DNA from: Rhodocyclales bacterium
GTDB lineage: Bacteria; Pseudomonadota; Gammaproteobacteria; Burkholderiales; Rhodocyclaceae
Direction of reading: 5' to 3'
Length of the DNA: 64,000 nucleotides
Assembly (NCBI GenBank): GCA_016214145.1
Contig: JACRPA010000010.1
Span: 62,001-126,000 of the forward strand
The notes below the pieces were generated by a model. The model saw nothing but the letters and a program-made list of their open reading frames with translations, made no database searches and was not told where the DNA came from. Made by a program: the position numbers and the translations under genes. Positions 14,969 to 21,878 of the stretch are shown piece by piece; the stretch's first letter is position 1; each line of letters opens with the position of its first letter.

Positions 14969-16381
14969 TCACACACTCTTATGAATCGCTTCAGCCAGCG
15001 CTCGACGTTTTTGTACTAACGCAAGATGCTCTGCGTAGAATTCTTTCTCGTCTTCCACCGATTGCTCAAGCAGTGAGACTAACTCCTTCTCGGCCTTAGG
15101 CAAGGTTAGCCAGGGCACGTCATCCTCCGCAGTCAGGAGGCGGCGTGCCAGGAAGATATCCAGTTCTAGGCGATACTTAGCATCCAGCACGTCAGGACGT
15201 TCAGTATGGATCAGATGATAGCCAAGCTGTCTTAGTCTTGCGTCTTCAAATCGGCCGACGATTGCAGCCCGCTTTTCCCATGGAGCCGCGTGGAACTCGG
15301 CAAACAAATGCTGATCGTCTTCCGGGAAGAAACTGTCGTAGAGTTGCTTTTCAACGTGCGGAGACCGCTGTTCCACTACCTTTGATGATTCGAGTAACGT
15401 GACCAAGCGATCACAAAAATCATCGTTGCTCTGAAGTACGTCTACCCGTCGTTCCAGTTCGTCGTAGTGAGGAGCCTTGTCCAAGACGAAAGCTGGCGCA
15501 GTTTCGTACGGCATCAGCATAGGACTTGCGTTGCAGCGCACAGATCGAACGGCTTTTGGCTGCGCGCCGATACGGCTGAGTAGGTCGATATCGTCCAGCT
15601 CCATCAGTTCGTCGGGGGCGACTGAGAGGTCGTAAATGTAATAACTCGCAGAGTTAGTTGCGCTCTGGCGCAGTCCGGTTGCCAAGCACGAAAACGGCTT
15701 TCCAAAATAGAAGTCTGAAAAGCTGAAGATCGGCTCTGAAGACACATAATCGATAGCCGCAGCTTTATTGCTGAAGCGCATAAATGACGACCATACTTCC
15801 GGGGCATTTCCCAATAGAAGGCGACAAATAAAAATGGTCGCCTCAACGTCCGCCAACGCATCATGTGCATATTGGTGGTTATAGCCGTTAGCGGACGCCA
15901 CTGCTTCTAGCTTGAAACTGGGCCGGCCTTTTGCTCCCTTCGGAATACGTATCGCCTCTGGACAAAAGAGGTGAGTCGCTTGTGTCATTCGCAACACGTC
16001 CGAGCGACTATTGCCGTTCGTGTTCGTCAGATACGGCACATGCAATGTCTTGTAGAATGAGGATCGAAGCAGGTGTTCATCGAACTCAATAGAGTTGTAG
16101 CCGAGAAACATGGACGGGGACCAAACCGATAGCTTTTGCTGGATGCGGCACATCATCTCGTAGTGGGATGGGAGGCTCGGATCTACAAGCTGTGCAGCTT
16201 TAACGCCGGTTATCCGCATTGCCCCGGGAGAGGGGACGACGTTTGGAAGTATTCGACTCCGTATTTCGAATCGGTCGATCTCGTTTAGCTCATCGTCTGT
16301 ATAGATTGCCGCGAATTGCAGGATTTGGTCGAACGTCGTTTCGATTCCAGTCGTTTCTGTATCGTAGAAAACGTATCCCAT
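14969..16381 (-). CDS. sbcB: exonuclease I (SbcB-like 3'-5' ssDNA exonuclease)
   Basis: 470 residues, close to the 475 of E. coli ExoI. DEDDh motifs are visible: FYDTETTG at 5-12, YNSIEFDEHLL near 95, and HDALADVEAT near 175. The SH3-like and C-terminal domains follow (PFSCLATG ..., LELDIFLARRLL near the end). It degrades single-stranded DNA 3' to 5'. Here it is not in a repair operon but in a lower-GC block beside a ubiquitin-like operon and XRE/ImmA genes, so it may be horizontally acquired and defence-linked (inference). A chromosomal second copy could exist elsewhere. Confidence 0.88.
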   Translation of the reverse strand: MGYVFYDTETTGIETTFDQILQFAAIYTDDELNEIDRFEIRSRILPNVVPSPGAMRITGVKAAQLVDPSLPSHYEMMCRIQQKLSVWSPSMFLGYNSIEFDEHLLRSSFYKTLHVPYLTNTNGNSRSDVLRMTQATHLFCPEAIRIPKGAKGRPSFKLEAVASANGYNHQYAHDALADVEATIFICRLLLGNAPEVWSSFMRFSNKAAAIDYVSSEPIFSFSDFYFGKPFSCLATGLRQSATNSASYYIYDLSVAPDELMELDDIDLLSRIGAQPKAVRSVRCNASPMLMPYETAPAFVLDKAPHYDELERRVDVLQSNDDFCDRLVTLLESSKVVEQRSPHVEKQLYDSFFPEDDQHLFAEFHAAPWEKRAAIVGRFEDARLRQLGYHLIHTERPDVLDAKYRLELDIFLARRLLTAEDDVPWLTLPKAEKELVSLLEQSVEDEKEFYAEHLALVQKRRALAEAIHKSV

Positions 16382-16554
16382 AAATCCCCCTGGCGGTTTG
16401 ACCGTCTGCTACCTACATATATGCCATCATCGTGCCTCGAACAAATCTGAATATCAAGGAGGGATGTAGCAGTCGAACGGCAGCCACTACCGAAAACAAA
16501 AAAAGCGCGAAGAATTTCGCGCCCTTCTGTGCACCCGGGAAGGGGAGACCTAGC

Positions 16555-17073
16555 CTATCCTCGCATTTTATATTCAAGCATTTGCTTACTAACACGGAAC
16601 TTCTTCGCCAGTTTCTCCAATGGTTCGGGATCGTCAATATCGAAAGTGCTGTTCGCTAACAGATCGTCGATGAGGAACGATGGTAGCAATAGCTCCGCAG
16701 CGAACTTGTTGGCCTCAATTTCTATTGCATCCGTTCCAGTCGACGAGTTGGTGTCCCGCATGAGAATCTTGAACTGTTTATCGACGTGAACTTCACTGGA
16801 CAACAGTTCCCTGTGCAACATGTAATGCCCAAGCTCATGCGCAATTGTGAAGCGCTGTCGATTCGGGTGGTGCAACGCATTCACTCCGATAATTGGAGCA
16901 CCGTCCTTCACATACACCATTCCCGAGAGTTCCTCGTCTAACGGTGAAAACCGCAGTTGTACGCCAAGCGCCTTAGCGATCTTCTCAACCGGGATAGGTG
17001 CACTGCGAATACCCTGGGATTCAAGAAGCTCGCGCGCTACGTTTCTGGGGTCTTGCTTTCGCCGAATATTCAT
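16555..17073 (-). CDS. ImmA/IrrE-type zinc metallopeptidase
   Basis: 172 residues with the HExxH motif in RFTIAHELGHYML at about residues 77-89 and a second metal ligand region ANKFAAELLLP near 130. This family cleaves XRE-type repressors of mobile elements. The start is uncertain: ATG at 17073 (MNIRRKQDP) is used, GTG at 17082 is the alternative. Either way the gene overlaps the 3' end of the XRE gene by 50-60 bases in another frame, so the pair is coupled. Likely a derepression switch for the adjacent accessory genes. Confidence 0.9.
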   Translation of the reverse strand: MNIRRKQDPRNVARELLESQGIRSAPIPVEKIAKALGVQLRFSPLDEELSGMVYVKDGAPIIGVNALHHPNRQRFTIAHELGHYMLHRELLSSEVHVDKQFKILMRDTNSSTGTDAIEIEANKFAAELLLPSFLIDDLLANSTFDIDDPEPLEKLAKKFRVSKQMLEYKMRG

Positions 17074-17422
17074 CACCTTCACCCGATTGGTTGGTCTCGC
17101 CCTCTGATCCCATAAGCATTAAGCGGGCAACTTGCTCTTTCTGCTGCGTATTCAGCCCTGCAGGCAGTGGAAGCTTTCCGAGGTCGGAATTAGGAATTGG
17201 ATTCTTAAGGGCGAGTAGAAAATCCCCTGGCTCAAGGTCGAGCGCGGCAGCCAAGATGTAGAGCTGATGAACCAGCACATTTTGGCGACCAGTCTCAATG
17301 CTGGCCAGTGACGCCCGCGACATTGCAAGTCGCTTGGCGAGCTTTTCCTGCGTGAACCGCAGTTGCTTCCTGCGACTCTTTATCAGCGACCCAATGTGCT
17401 TATAGATCAGCTCGCTTTTCAT
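17021..17422 (-). CDS. XRE-family transcriptional repressor
   Basis: 133 residues with an N-terminal Cro/C1 helix-turn-helix (LRFTQEKLAKRLAMSRASLASIETGRQN, about 21-48). The tail is hydrophilic and probably flexible, a usual target for ImmA cleavage. It is transcribed away from the ubiquitin-like operon; the intergenic region holds two palindromes that may be its operators. ATG at 17422 has a TTGACA box about 30 bases upstream on the same strand. Probable autoregulator and repressor of the divergent operon. Confidence 0.88.
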   Translation of the reverse strand: MKSELIYKHIGSLIKSRRKQLRFTQEKLAKRLAMSRASLASIETGRQNVLVHQLYILAAALDLEPGDFLLALKNPIPNSDLGKLPLPAGLNTQQKEQVARLMLMGSEGETNQSGEGDEYSAKARPQKRSARAS

Positions 17423-17452
17423 TGGAAAAGTATGTCATAGCAGCACTCGTAT

Positions 17453-17512
17453 TGTCAATATTGATCACATTGTGATTATAAAGCACGGTGGTACTGTGCT
17501 TATTACTTGACA
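17453..17512. promoter_or_regulatory. divergent promoter/operator region of the XRE gene and ubiquitin-like operon
   Basis: Minus-strand TTGACA (17453-17458 as TGTCAA) faces the XRE gene. Plus-strand TTGACA (17507-17512), with a weak TGTAAA 16 bases on, faces the Ubl gene. Palindromes ATCACA-T-TGTGAT (17464-17476) and AAGCAC-N9-GTGCTT (17481-17501) lie between them, placed to let one repressor block both promoters. Confidence 0.6.
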
Positions 17513-17629
17513 ATCTGCGTTATGGCTCTGTAAAGTGATGGCCGTGAACAGAGCCAGAAGTGTGCCAATACCGCTGAGCTATTTCTGGGGACCTAAAACG
17601 TAATTGCTCAAATCCGCAAGGAGACAGCC

Positions 17630-18100
17630 ATGAAGAAACTGATGATTGAACTCGAATCGAAAGGCAAGATCGCTCAACTTGAGCTCGATGAGCCAAGCGT
17701 CGAACGGCTCGTGCAGTTGGCAAGGCAGCATGACGGCGACGAGAATGCGCTTGTTTTCGAGAAGGGCAAGGACGAGCAACTGCATAGCGTCGACGGTAGG
17801 AACGCAATTTCGGTTGTTGTACACCGGTGTAAAAAGGTCTCGGTAAGCGTAAATTTCGAGCACCGCACGGAAACCGAGATGTTTCCCCCGGCCGCAACCA
17901 TCTTCCGTGTTCTCCGCTGGGCCATCGGTCACAAGGCGTTCAACCTTGACGAGACAGCGCGCGCCAAGGCGAACCTTATGATCGCCGGCCAAGAATCGCC
18001 ACTCCCGCGAGAGGACTCTCTTGCCAAGTACGTCTCCGGCGATACATGCAGCTTGACCCTAGAACTCACGTTGAGGGATTTCACGAATGGAGCTGAATGA
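17630..18100 (+). CDS. tandem ubiquitin-like protein (BilA-like candidate)
   Basis: 156 residues that read as two beta-grasp domains: residues 1-68 (LMIELESKGKIAQLEL, helix SVERLVQLARQH) and 69-156 (VSVSVNFEHRTE, helix ATIFRVLRWAIGH, then NLMIAGQ and a last strand SLTLELTLRD). Two fused Ubl domains recall ISG15 and the BilA proteins of the Bil antiphage systems. The C-terminus is TNGAE, so a conjugatable glycine would be exposed only after removal of two residues, a job the JAMM protease next door could do. An AAGGAG site precedes ATG 17630. No direct motif proves Ubl identity; the call rests on predicted strand order and the E2/JAMM/E1 neighbours. Confidence 0.68.
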   Translation: MKKLMIELESKGKIAQLELDEPSVERLVQLARQHDGDENALVFEKGKDEQLHSVDGRNAISVVVHRCKKVSVSVNFEHRTETEMFPPAATIFRVLRWAIGHKAFNLDETARAKANLMIAGQESPLPREDSLAKYVSGDTCSLTLELTLRDFTNGAE

Positions 18101-18593
18101 CCAAAGCCCTGACCGGAAAACGCTTGAGGTGCACCTAGGAGCTGTCAGGTTTCTAGTCGGCCAGGAACAAGGGCGTTGGGAAATGCTCCAGATTGACTTC
18201 CCCCACCTCTACGTTCGCATTAAGGGAACTGACCCTGAAACGGGTAGCTCAACCACGCAGGACTTCCACCTGCTCTGTGATGGTTATCCACTGCCAGGTC
18301 CATTCGTCGAGCGGTGGGATTTTGCCCAAGGCTGCCGCCCATCTCCTCCTAAAGCCGGTTGCTGTTCGCCTGGTTTTTGCGACGCCCTAAAGGACTGGGA
18401 TCATGAAAATCGTCATGGCGGAATCTACCGAGCATGGCAGCGCTACGCAGCGGTTCACAACGACTGGGCGAACAAACGGCCGGACGAAGCGTGGCATCAG
18501 AACAGACAAATTGCGTTTATTTTGGAGAAGCTCCATGAGCTCGTGGTTGAGCAGGCTGTTTGGTTGGGTATTAGGCAGCAGCAAGCAGCCTAG
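18087..18593 (+). CDS. E2-like ubiquitin-conjugating protein (BilB-like candidate)
   Basis: 168 residues. The first half has the E2 order of strands: LEVHLGAVRFLVG, WEMLQIDFPHLYVRI, DFHLLCDGYPLPGPFVERWD, ending in a GYP-x-x-GP turn like the YPxxPP of E2 enzymes. Cysteines follow in CCSPGFCDALKDW; the last is the best candidate for the active site. The C-terminal half is helical (RAWQRYAAVHNDW; ILEKLHELVVEQ). It overlaps the Ubl gene by 14 bases and the JAMM gene by 59 bases. It would accept the Ubl from the E1-like protein and pass it to a target. Assignment is by fold pattern and operon context only. Confidence 0.62.
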   Translation: MELNDQSPDRKTLEVHLGAVRFLVGQEQGRWEMLQIDFPHLYVRIKGTDPETGSSTTQDFHLLCDGYPLPGPFVERWDFAQGCRPSPPKAGCCSPGFCDALKDWDHENRHGGIYRAWQRYAAVHNDWANKRPDEAWHQNRQIAFILEKLHELVVEQAVWLGIRQQQAA

Positions 18594-19053
18594 GCTCGTC
18601 TGCGAGCGGCGCATATGGTCCGCTGGCGTGGAAGAGTTGAGGCGGCGAACACTTGGCGGCCGTCGAGAGAGTGGTGCTTTTTTGCTTGGACGCGACGAGG
18701 ATGGCACAAAGCGGATCCTCGAGTTTGTCTTTTACGACGATATCGATCCGGATGCTCTTAGGTCAGGAATTGTACATTTCGCTGGCGCAAGGCTCTCAAG
18801 GTTATGGGCCATCTGCCGAACTCGGGGCTTTGGTGTGGTAGCCGACGTGCACGTTCATCCGGGCGGATACCAGCAAAGCCCGTCCGACCAAGCCGATCCG
18901 GTTATACCACGCGCTGGACATCTAGCCATTATCCTTCCGCACTTCGCGAGTCGAGAAGCAGTGCCCGGCAGCATCGGCATGTACGAATACTGCGGCAATG
19001 GGCGCTGGCTCACTCACACATCGTTAGGTCGAGCATTTTTCACCCTGCACTAA
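18535..19053 (+). CDS. JAMM/MPN+ metalloprotease (BilD-like deconjugase candidate)
   Basis: 172 residues. The metal site HVHPGGYQQSPSDQAD (HxHP-x7-S-x2-D) is complete, with an upstream acidic residue in RRESGAFLLG or the FVFYDD stretch. ATG at 18535 is chosen because GGAG lies seven bases upstream; the longer frame would overlap most of the E2-like gene. JAMM proteases next to E1 and Ubl genes remove or mature ubiquitin-like proteins. Here it probably trims the TNGAE tail of the Ubl or reverses conjugation. The N-terminal 25 residues (MSSWLSRLFGWVLG) are hydrophobic and might associate with the membrane. Confidence 0.85.
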   Translation: MSSWLSRLFGWVLGSSKQPRLVCERRIWSAGVEELRRRTLGGRRESGAFLLGRDEDGTKRILEFVFYDDIDPDALRSGIVHFAGARLSRLWAICRTRGFGVVADVHVHPGGYQQSPSDQADPVIPRAGHLAIILPHFASREAVPGSIGMYEYCGNGRWLTHTSLGRAFFTLH

Positions 19054-19057
19054 CGCC

Positions 19058-20398
19058 ATGACGAGACATCTCAAGCTCTCCAGAGTAGCCAAGGCCATTA
19101 CCGATTCCGAAGGAACTCGGTTTGAAGAGGCTGAGCGGCGGCTGACTCAAGTACGACTCGCCATCGTTGCGAGTGACCGGTCGCGGGCCTCGGCTGCGGG
19201 ACAGGCCGCACTGCTAACGGCCGTTGCGACAGGGGTCAAGGTCTTTATGCACGTCGTCTTGGTCTCAACAATGGATATTGCTTTGCGCCGTCCGATTCCA
19301 GGTGCCACTACCCTGGCGTCCGCCGCAATAATCCTAGGTGCTGAGCTTTCCCCCGAAATACCGGCCGGGACCAGTCATGTAATTACCATGGAGCCAAACC
19401 AAAGCCATTACGCCTTTGCGGTTTGTTGCTGGTGGGATCGGTGGCGTTGTGGCGTTCGCCCAAGCTGGGATACCGCGCAATCAGGGGAAGATTGGAATCC
19501 CATTGTCGGAACCTTCTCCGCCGCGATCGCCGTGCGCGAAGTGTTCGCCAATGTACTCGGAAGGCGGCTTCATGCACGATCAACGACAATTTCGCTATGG
19601 GAACCGTGGTCAGAAGATAACGCTGCTCCAGGCCCAGACACAATTTATGTTCCTCGGCGAATTTGGATCGTCGGACTCGGCCACCTCGGCCAAGGCTTTC
19701 TTTGGAACCTCGGAATGTTGCCAGCGTATGGTGAGATGCTCGTTCTACAGGACTACCAGTTTGCAGGAGTGGAAAACGAGGCAACTGGTCTCCTGACGAA
19801 GACATCGAGCATCGGCCTAAGGAAGACACGAGTCGCCGCTCAGTGGATCGAGAAGCTTGGATGGAAGACAGAATTGGTCGAACGCAAGTTCGCGAATACA
19901 ACGGCAATTTCGGATGATGACCCGCCTATCGTTGTTGCGGGTCTCGACAAGCCGGAACCTCGGTTGGACATCTTAAAAGCTGGCTTTTCCTACATGGTCG
20001 ACTGTGGGGTCGGCCACGGTCCGATTGACTTCGAGTCGTGCCAAATTCGGGTATTACCCCGCGGTGCGCAGTCGAGTTGGAATCACTCACCTCCACCGCC
20101 TCGTACGTCGTGCCTCATGGACAAGGAACCCTACCGAGTTATCGCCGCGTCCGATCAATGCGGCGCATTCCAATTGGCAGACGCTAGCGTAGCCGTTCCG
20201 TTTGTAGGGGCCGCCGTAGGTGCTCTTTCTCTTGCTCAAGTTCTACGCATCGCATCCATGAATGCAACATCACCCCTACTTCAGTTGGAACTTTCCGCCC
20301 CAGAACTGAATTCCGTTAGTCCACTGGGACCTGAGCCGAGTACCAACATTGGAGGCGTGCGCACTGCCTTAAAGACGGGCGAGTTCATACAAGGCTGA
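19058..20398 (+). CDS. ThiF/E1-like Ubl-activating enzyme (BilC-like candidate)
   Basis: 446 residues. The second half is a ThiF-type adenylating domain: RRIWIVGLGHLGQGFLWNL (Rossmann loop GLGHLG) at about residues 207-225, VLQDYQFAGVENEATGLL, GLRKTRVAAQWI and VAVPFVGAAVGALSLAQVL. A possible catalytic cysteine is in PPRTSCLMD or SDQCGAF. The first 200 residues form a separate domain without recognised motifs, as in other bacterial E1s of this kind. Starts four bases after the JAMM gene. It would adenylate the Ubl C-terminus and load it on the E2-like protein. GC and codon use are clearly lower than in the flanks. Confidence 0.85.
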   Translation: MTRHLKLSRVAKAITDSEGTRFEEAERRLTQVRLAIVASDRSRASAAGQAALLTAVATGVKVFMHVVLVSTMDIALRRPIPGATTLASAAIILGAELSPEIPAGTSHVITMEPNQSHYAFAVCCWWDRWRCGVRPSWDTAQSGEDWNPIVGTFSAAIAVREVFANVLGRRLHARSTTISLWEPWSEDNAAPGPDTIYVPRRIWIVGLGHLGQGFLWNLGMLPAYGEMLVLQDYQFAGVENEATGLLTKTSSIGLRKTRVAAQWIEKLGWKTELVERKFANTTAISDDDPPIVVAGLDKPEPRLDILKAGFSYMVDCGVGHGPIDFESCQIRVLPRGAQSSWNHSPPPPRTSCLMDKEPYRVIAASDQCGAFQLADASVAVPFVGAAVGALSLAQVLRIASMNATSPLLQLELSAPELNSVSPLGPEPSTNIGGVRTALKTGEFIQG

Positions 20399-20533
20399 GG
20401 CGATCGGAGCGCGGATTTTCATATACGCTGGCCGCTCTGGAATCCATAGCGGGCGCAATGGAGCGAAACACCTGAGTCGGCTTTGGCCGAGAACCGGAAG
20501 AACTCGGCGTTCCGCCCTTGCGGATAGTTATTC

Positions 20534-20556
20534 GCCGTCCTGCGGAGACTGACTTT
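20534..20556 (+). repeat. bipartite repeat GCCGT-N8-GACTGACTTT, copy 5
   Basis: Spacer CCTGCGGA. Right boundary of the accessory block; differs at one base from copy 4 over some 26 bases. It lies in the gap between the E1-like gene and toxin-antitoxin pair 1. Confidence 0.85.
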
Positions 20557-20571
20557 TCAATGGGGAGCCGG

Positions 20572-20856
20572 CTACCACCGTGTGGGCGGTTTGCGGGAGA
20601 TGTGGAAGATGCGAAGTATCTGGATTTCGCTCGCACGAACCCGGTACGGGACAATGTAGCGCGTCTTGGTGACGACCAGTTCGCGCGTGCCTGCGACGCG
20701 GCCGGGACGGCCCATCGCAGGGTTGTCGATCAACAGGGCGACTGAGGAAAGAATGCGGCGAACCACCAGGCGGGCTGCCGCCGGATCATCGGCAGCGATA
20801 TAGCTTGCTTCGTCGTCCAGGTTTCTCAGTGCCGTACGCAGCCACCTAAGCCGCAT
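20572..20856 (-). CDS. RelE/ParE-superfamily toxin
   Basis: 94 residues. Typical ParE pattern: W-L-R-T-A-L-R-N-L start, helix ARLVVRRILSSVALL, then DNPAMGRPGRVAGTRELVV, RYIVPYRV and a last strand IQILRIFHISR. It overlaps the 3' end of the antitoxin gene by 11 bases, the usual coupling. Start at 20856 (MRLRWLRT) fits the family length; longer in-frame starts would overlap further. Target is either gyrase (ParE) or mRNA on ribosomes (RelE); not decided. Confidence 0.9.
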   Translation of the reverse strand: MRLRWLRTALRNLDDEASYIAADDPAAARLVVRRILSSVALLIDNPAMGRPGRVAGTRELVVTKTRYIVPYRVRASEIQILRIFHISRKPPTRW

Positions 20857-21094
20857 CGGCATCCCACTTGCGGAATACCGCCTGCGCTTCGGCGTCGCTG
20901 GCGAACTCGCCGGCATTGGCCTCGGCAAGCGCGGCCTGAGTCTCCCGAATCTGCCACTCGTTCAACTCAACGTATTCCCGGATGGCGTCCGCCGCCAGAA
21001 ACGATTTGCTGCGATGGGTAACCGTAGCAAGGCGGTCGAGGCGGTCCTTGATCGCCGGTTCCAGACGGATGGTTACGGTGGTTGAGGCAGACAT
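20846..21094 (-). CDS. ribbon-helix-helix antitoxin
   Basis: 82 residues. The N-terminal RHH (TTVTIRLEPAIKDRLDRLATVTHRSKSFLAADAIREYV) binds DNA and the C-terminal acidic tail would hold the toxin. ATG at 21094 (MSASTTVT) is chosen; the frame open to 21142 includes the promoter. A TGTATT-N11-AATACA inverted repeat at 21116-21138, just upstream, is a likely operator for autoregulation. Confidence 0.9.
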   Translation of the reverse strand: MSASTTVTIRLEPAIKDRLDRLATVTHRSKSFLAADAIREYVELNEWQIRETQAALAEANAGEFASDAEAQAVFRKWDADAA

Positions 21095-21115
21095 GATGTC
21101 ACCCTGCGATTGCTG

Positions 21116-21138
21116 TGTATTCGAATGTGCACAATACA
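21116..21138. promoter_or_regulatory. putative operator of toxin-antitoxin pair 1
   Basis: Inverted repeat TGTATT / AATACA about 20 bases upstream of the antitoxin start codon, AT-rich as expected of the promoter. Confidence 0.5.
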
Positions 21139-21221
21139 ACACACCGAACCCTGTTTCAACCTGGCGGCTGCATGAGACAAGCGCCAGACATCGAGGGTTT
21201 CTCGCACCGCGAGGACCTGGC

Positions 21222-21244
21222 GCCGTCCCGAGGCGACTGACTTT
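21222..21244 (+). repeat. bipartite repeat GCCGT-N8-GACTGACTTT, copy 6
   Basis: Spacer CCCGAGGC. Located exactly between the two toxin-antitoxin pairs, ending four bases before the operator of pair 2. Confidence 0.85.
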
Positions 21245-21247
21245 ATT

Positions 21248-21263
21248 GCTATACTTGTATAGC
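21248..21263. promoter_or_regulatory. operator/promoter of toxin-antitoxin pair 2
   Basis: Perfect palindrome GCTATAC-TT-GTATAGC, containing the -10-like TATACT, 24 bases upstream of the antitoxin ATG. Typical of RHH antitoxin autoregulation. Confidence 0.75.
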
Positions 21264-21287
21264 GCTTACCGGATCAGGAGAACCGAC

Positions 21288-21494
21288 ATGCTCGCCATCA
21301 GACTGTCTGAAACAATCGAGGAACGCCTCAACGCGCTGGCCAGCGAGACCGGCCGCACCAAGACCGCGCTGGCGCGGGAAGCGATCCTGGAATACATCGA
21401 CGACCTGGAAGACTATTACCTCGCCGAGGCTCGCGCGCGGCAAAATCGCAAAACCATTCCCTTAGCGGAAGTGGAGCGCAAGCTTGGCCTTTGA
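21288..21494 (+). CDS. ribbon-helix-helix antitoxin of RelBE-type pair
   Basis: 68 residues: MLAIRLSETIEERLNALASETGRTKTALAREAI is a complete RHH domain; the tail (LEDYYLAEARARQNRKTIPLAEVERKLGL) is the toxin-binding part. GGAG is eight bases upstream of ATG 21288. The gene overlaps the toxin start. Confidence 0.92.
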   Translation: MLAIRLSETIEERLNALASETGRTKTALAREAILEYIDDLEDYYLAEARARQNRKTIPLAEVERKLGL

Positions 21495-21753
21495 GATCGA
21501 GTTCGATCCGGAAGCCGTGAAAGACCTGAAAAAGCTGGATCGCCCCATTCAGCAACGCATCGTCGGGTTCCTGAAGCAGCGCGTGGCCACACTGAACAAT
21601 CCGCGCGACATCGGGGAGGCCCTCGCCGGAGCGAAACTGGGCAGCTACTGGAAATACCGTGTCGGCGATTGGCGCATTATTTGCGACATTCAGGACCGCC
21701 GCATCGTCGTTCGTGTTTTGCGCATCGGCAACCGGCGAGAGGTTTATCGCTGA
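21484..21753 (+). CDS. RelE-family toxin
   Basis: 89 residues, RelE fold: FEIEFDPEAVKDLKKLDRPIQQRI, AGAKLGSYWKYRVGDWRIICDI, VVRVLRIGNRREVYR. The conserved basic and aromatic residues of ribosome-dependent RNases (K, R, WKYRVGDWRI, R near the end) are present. The start is a TTG at 21484, overlapping the antitoxin by 11 bases; no ATG fits the conserved N-terminus. Confidence 0.92.
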   Translation: MAFEIEFDPEAVKDLKKLDRPIQQRIVGFLKQRVATLNNPRDIGEALAGAKLGSYWKYRVGDWRIICDIQDRRIVVRVLRIGNRREVYR

Positions 21754-21783
21754 TCAGTTAAAACCGTTTTTCCTCCCCTGCAC

Positions 21784-21806
21784 GCCGTACTGCAGGGACT
21801 GACTTT
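21784..21806 (+). repeat. bipartite repeat GCCGT-N8-GACTGACTTT, copy 7
   Basis: Spacer ACTGCAGG. Closes the toxin-antitoxin block; followed 14 bases later by a GTAGGTCGG element. Confidence 0.85.
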
Positions 21807-21819
21807 TTCCGGCTGCATG

Positions 21820-21878
21820 TGTAGGTCGACCTTCAGGCCGACAACAGCGGCCCATGTCGGGCTGAAGCCCGACCTACA
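21820..21878. repeat. GTAGGTCGG inverted-repeat element
   Basis: Two facing hairpin units. The stop codon of the SDR gene lies within its right end, so the element may act as that gene's terminator. Confidence 0.85.

Noticed and set aside
14969-20398. Accessory block as a prophage
   Set aside because: No integrase, capsid, tail or lysis genes; XRE and ImmA alone do not make a phage.
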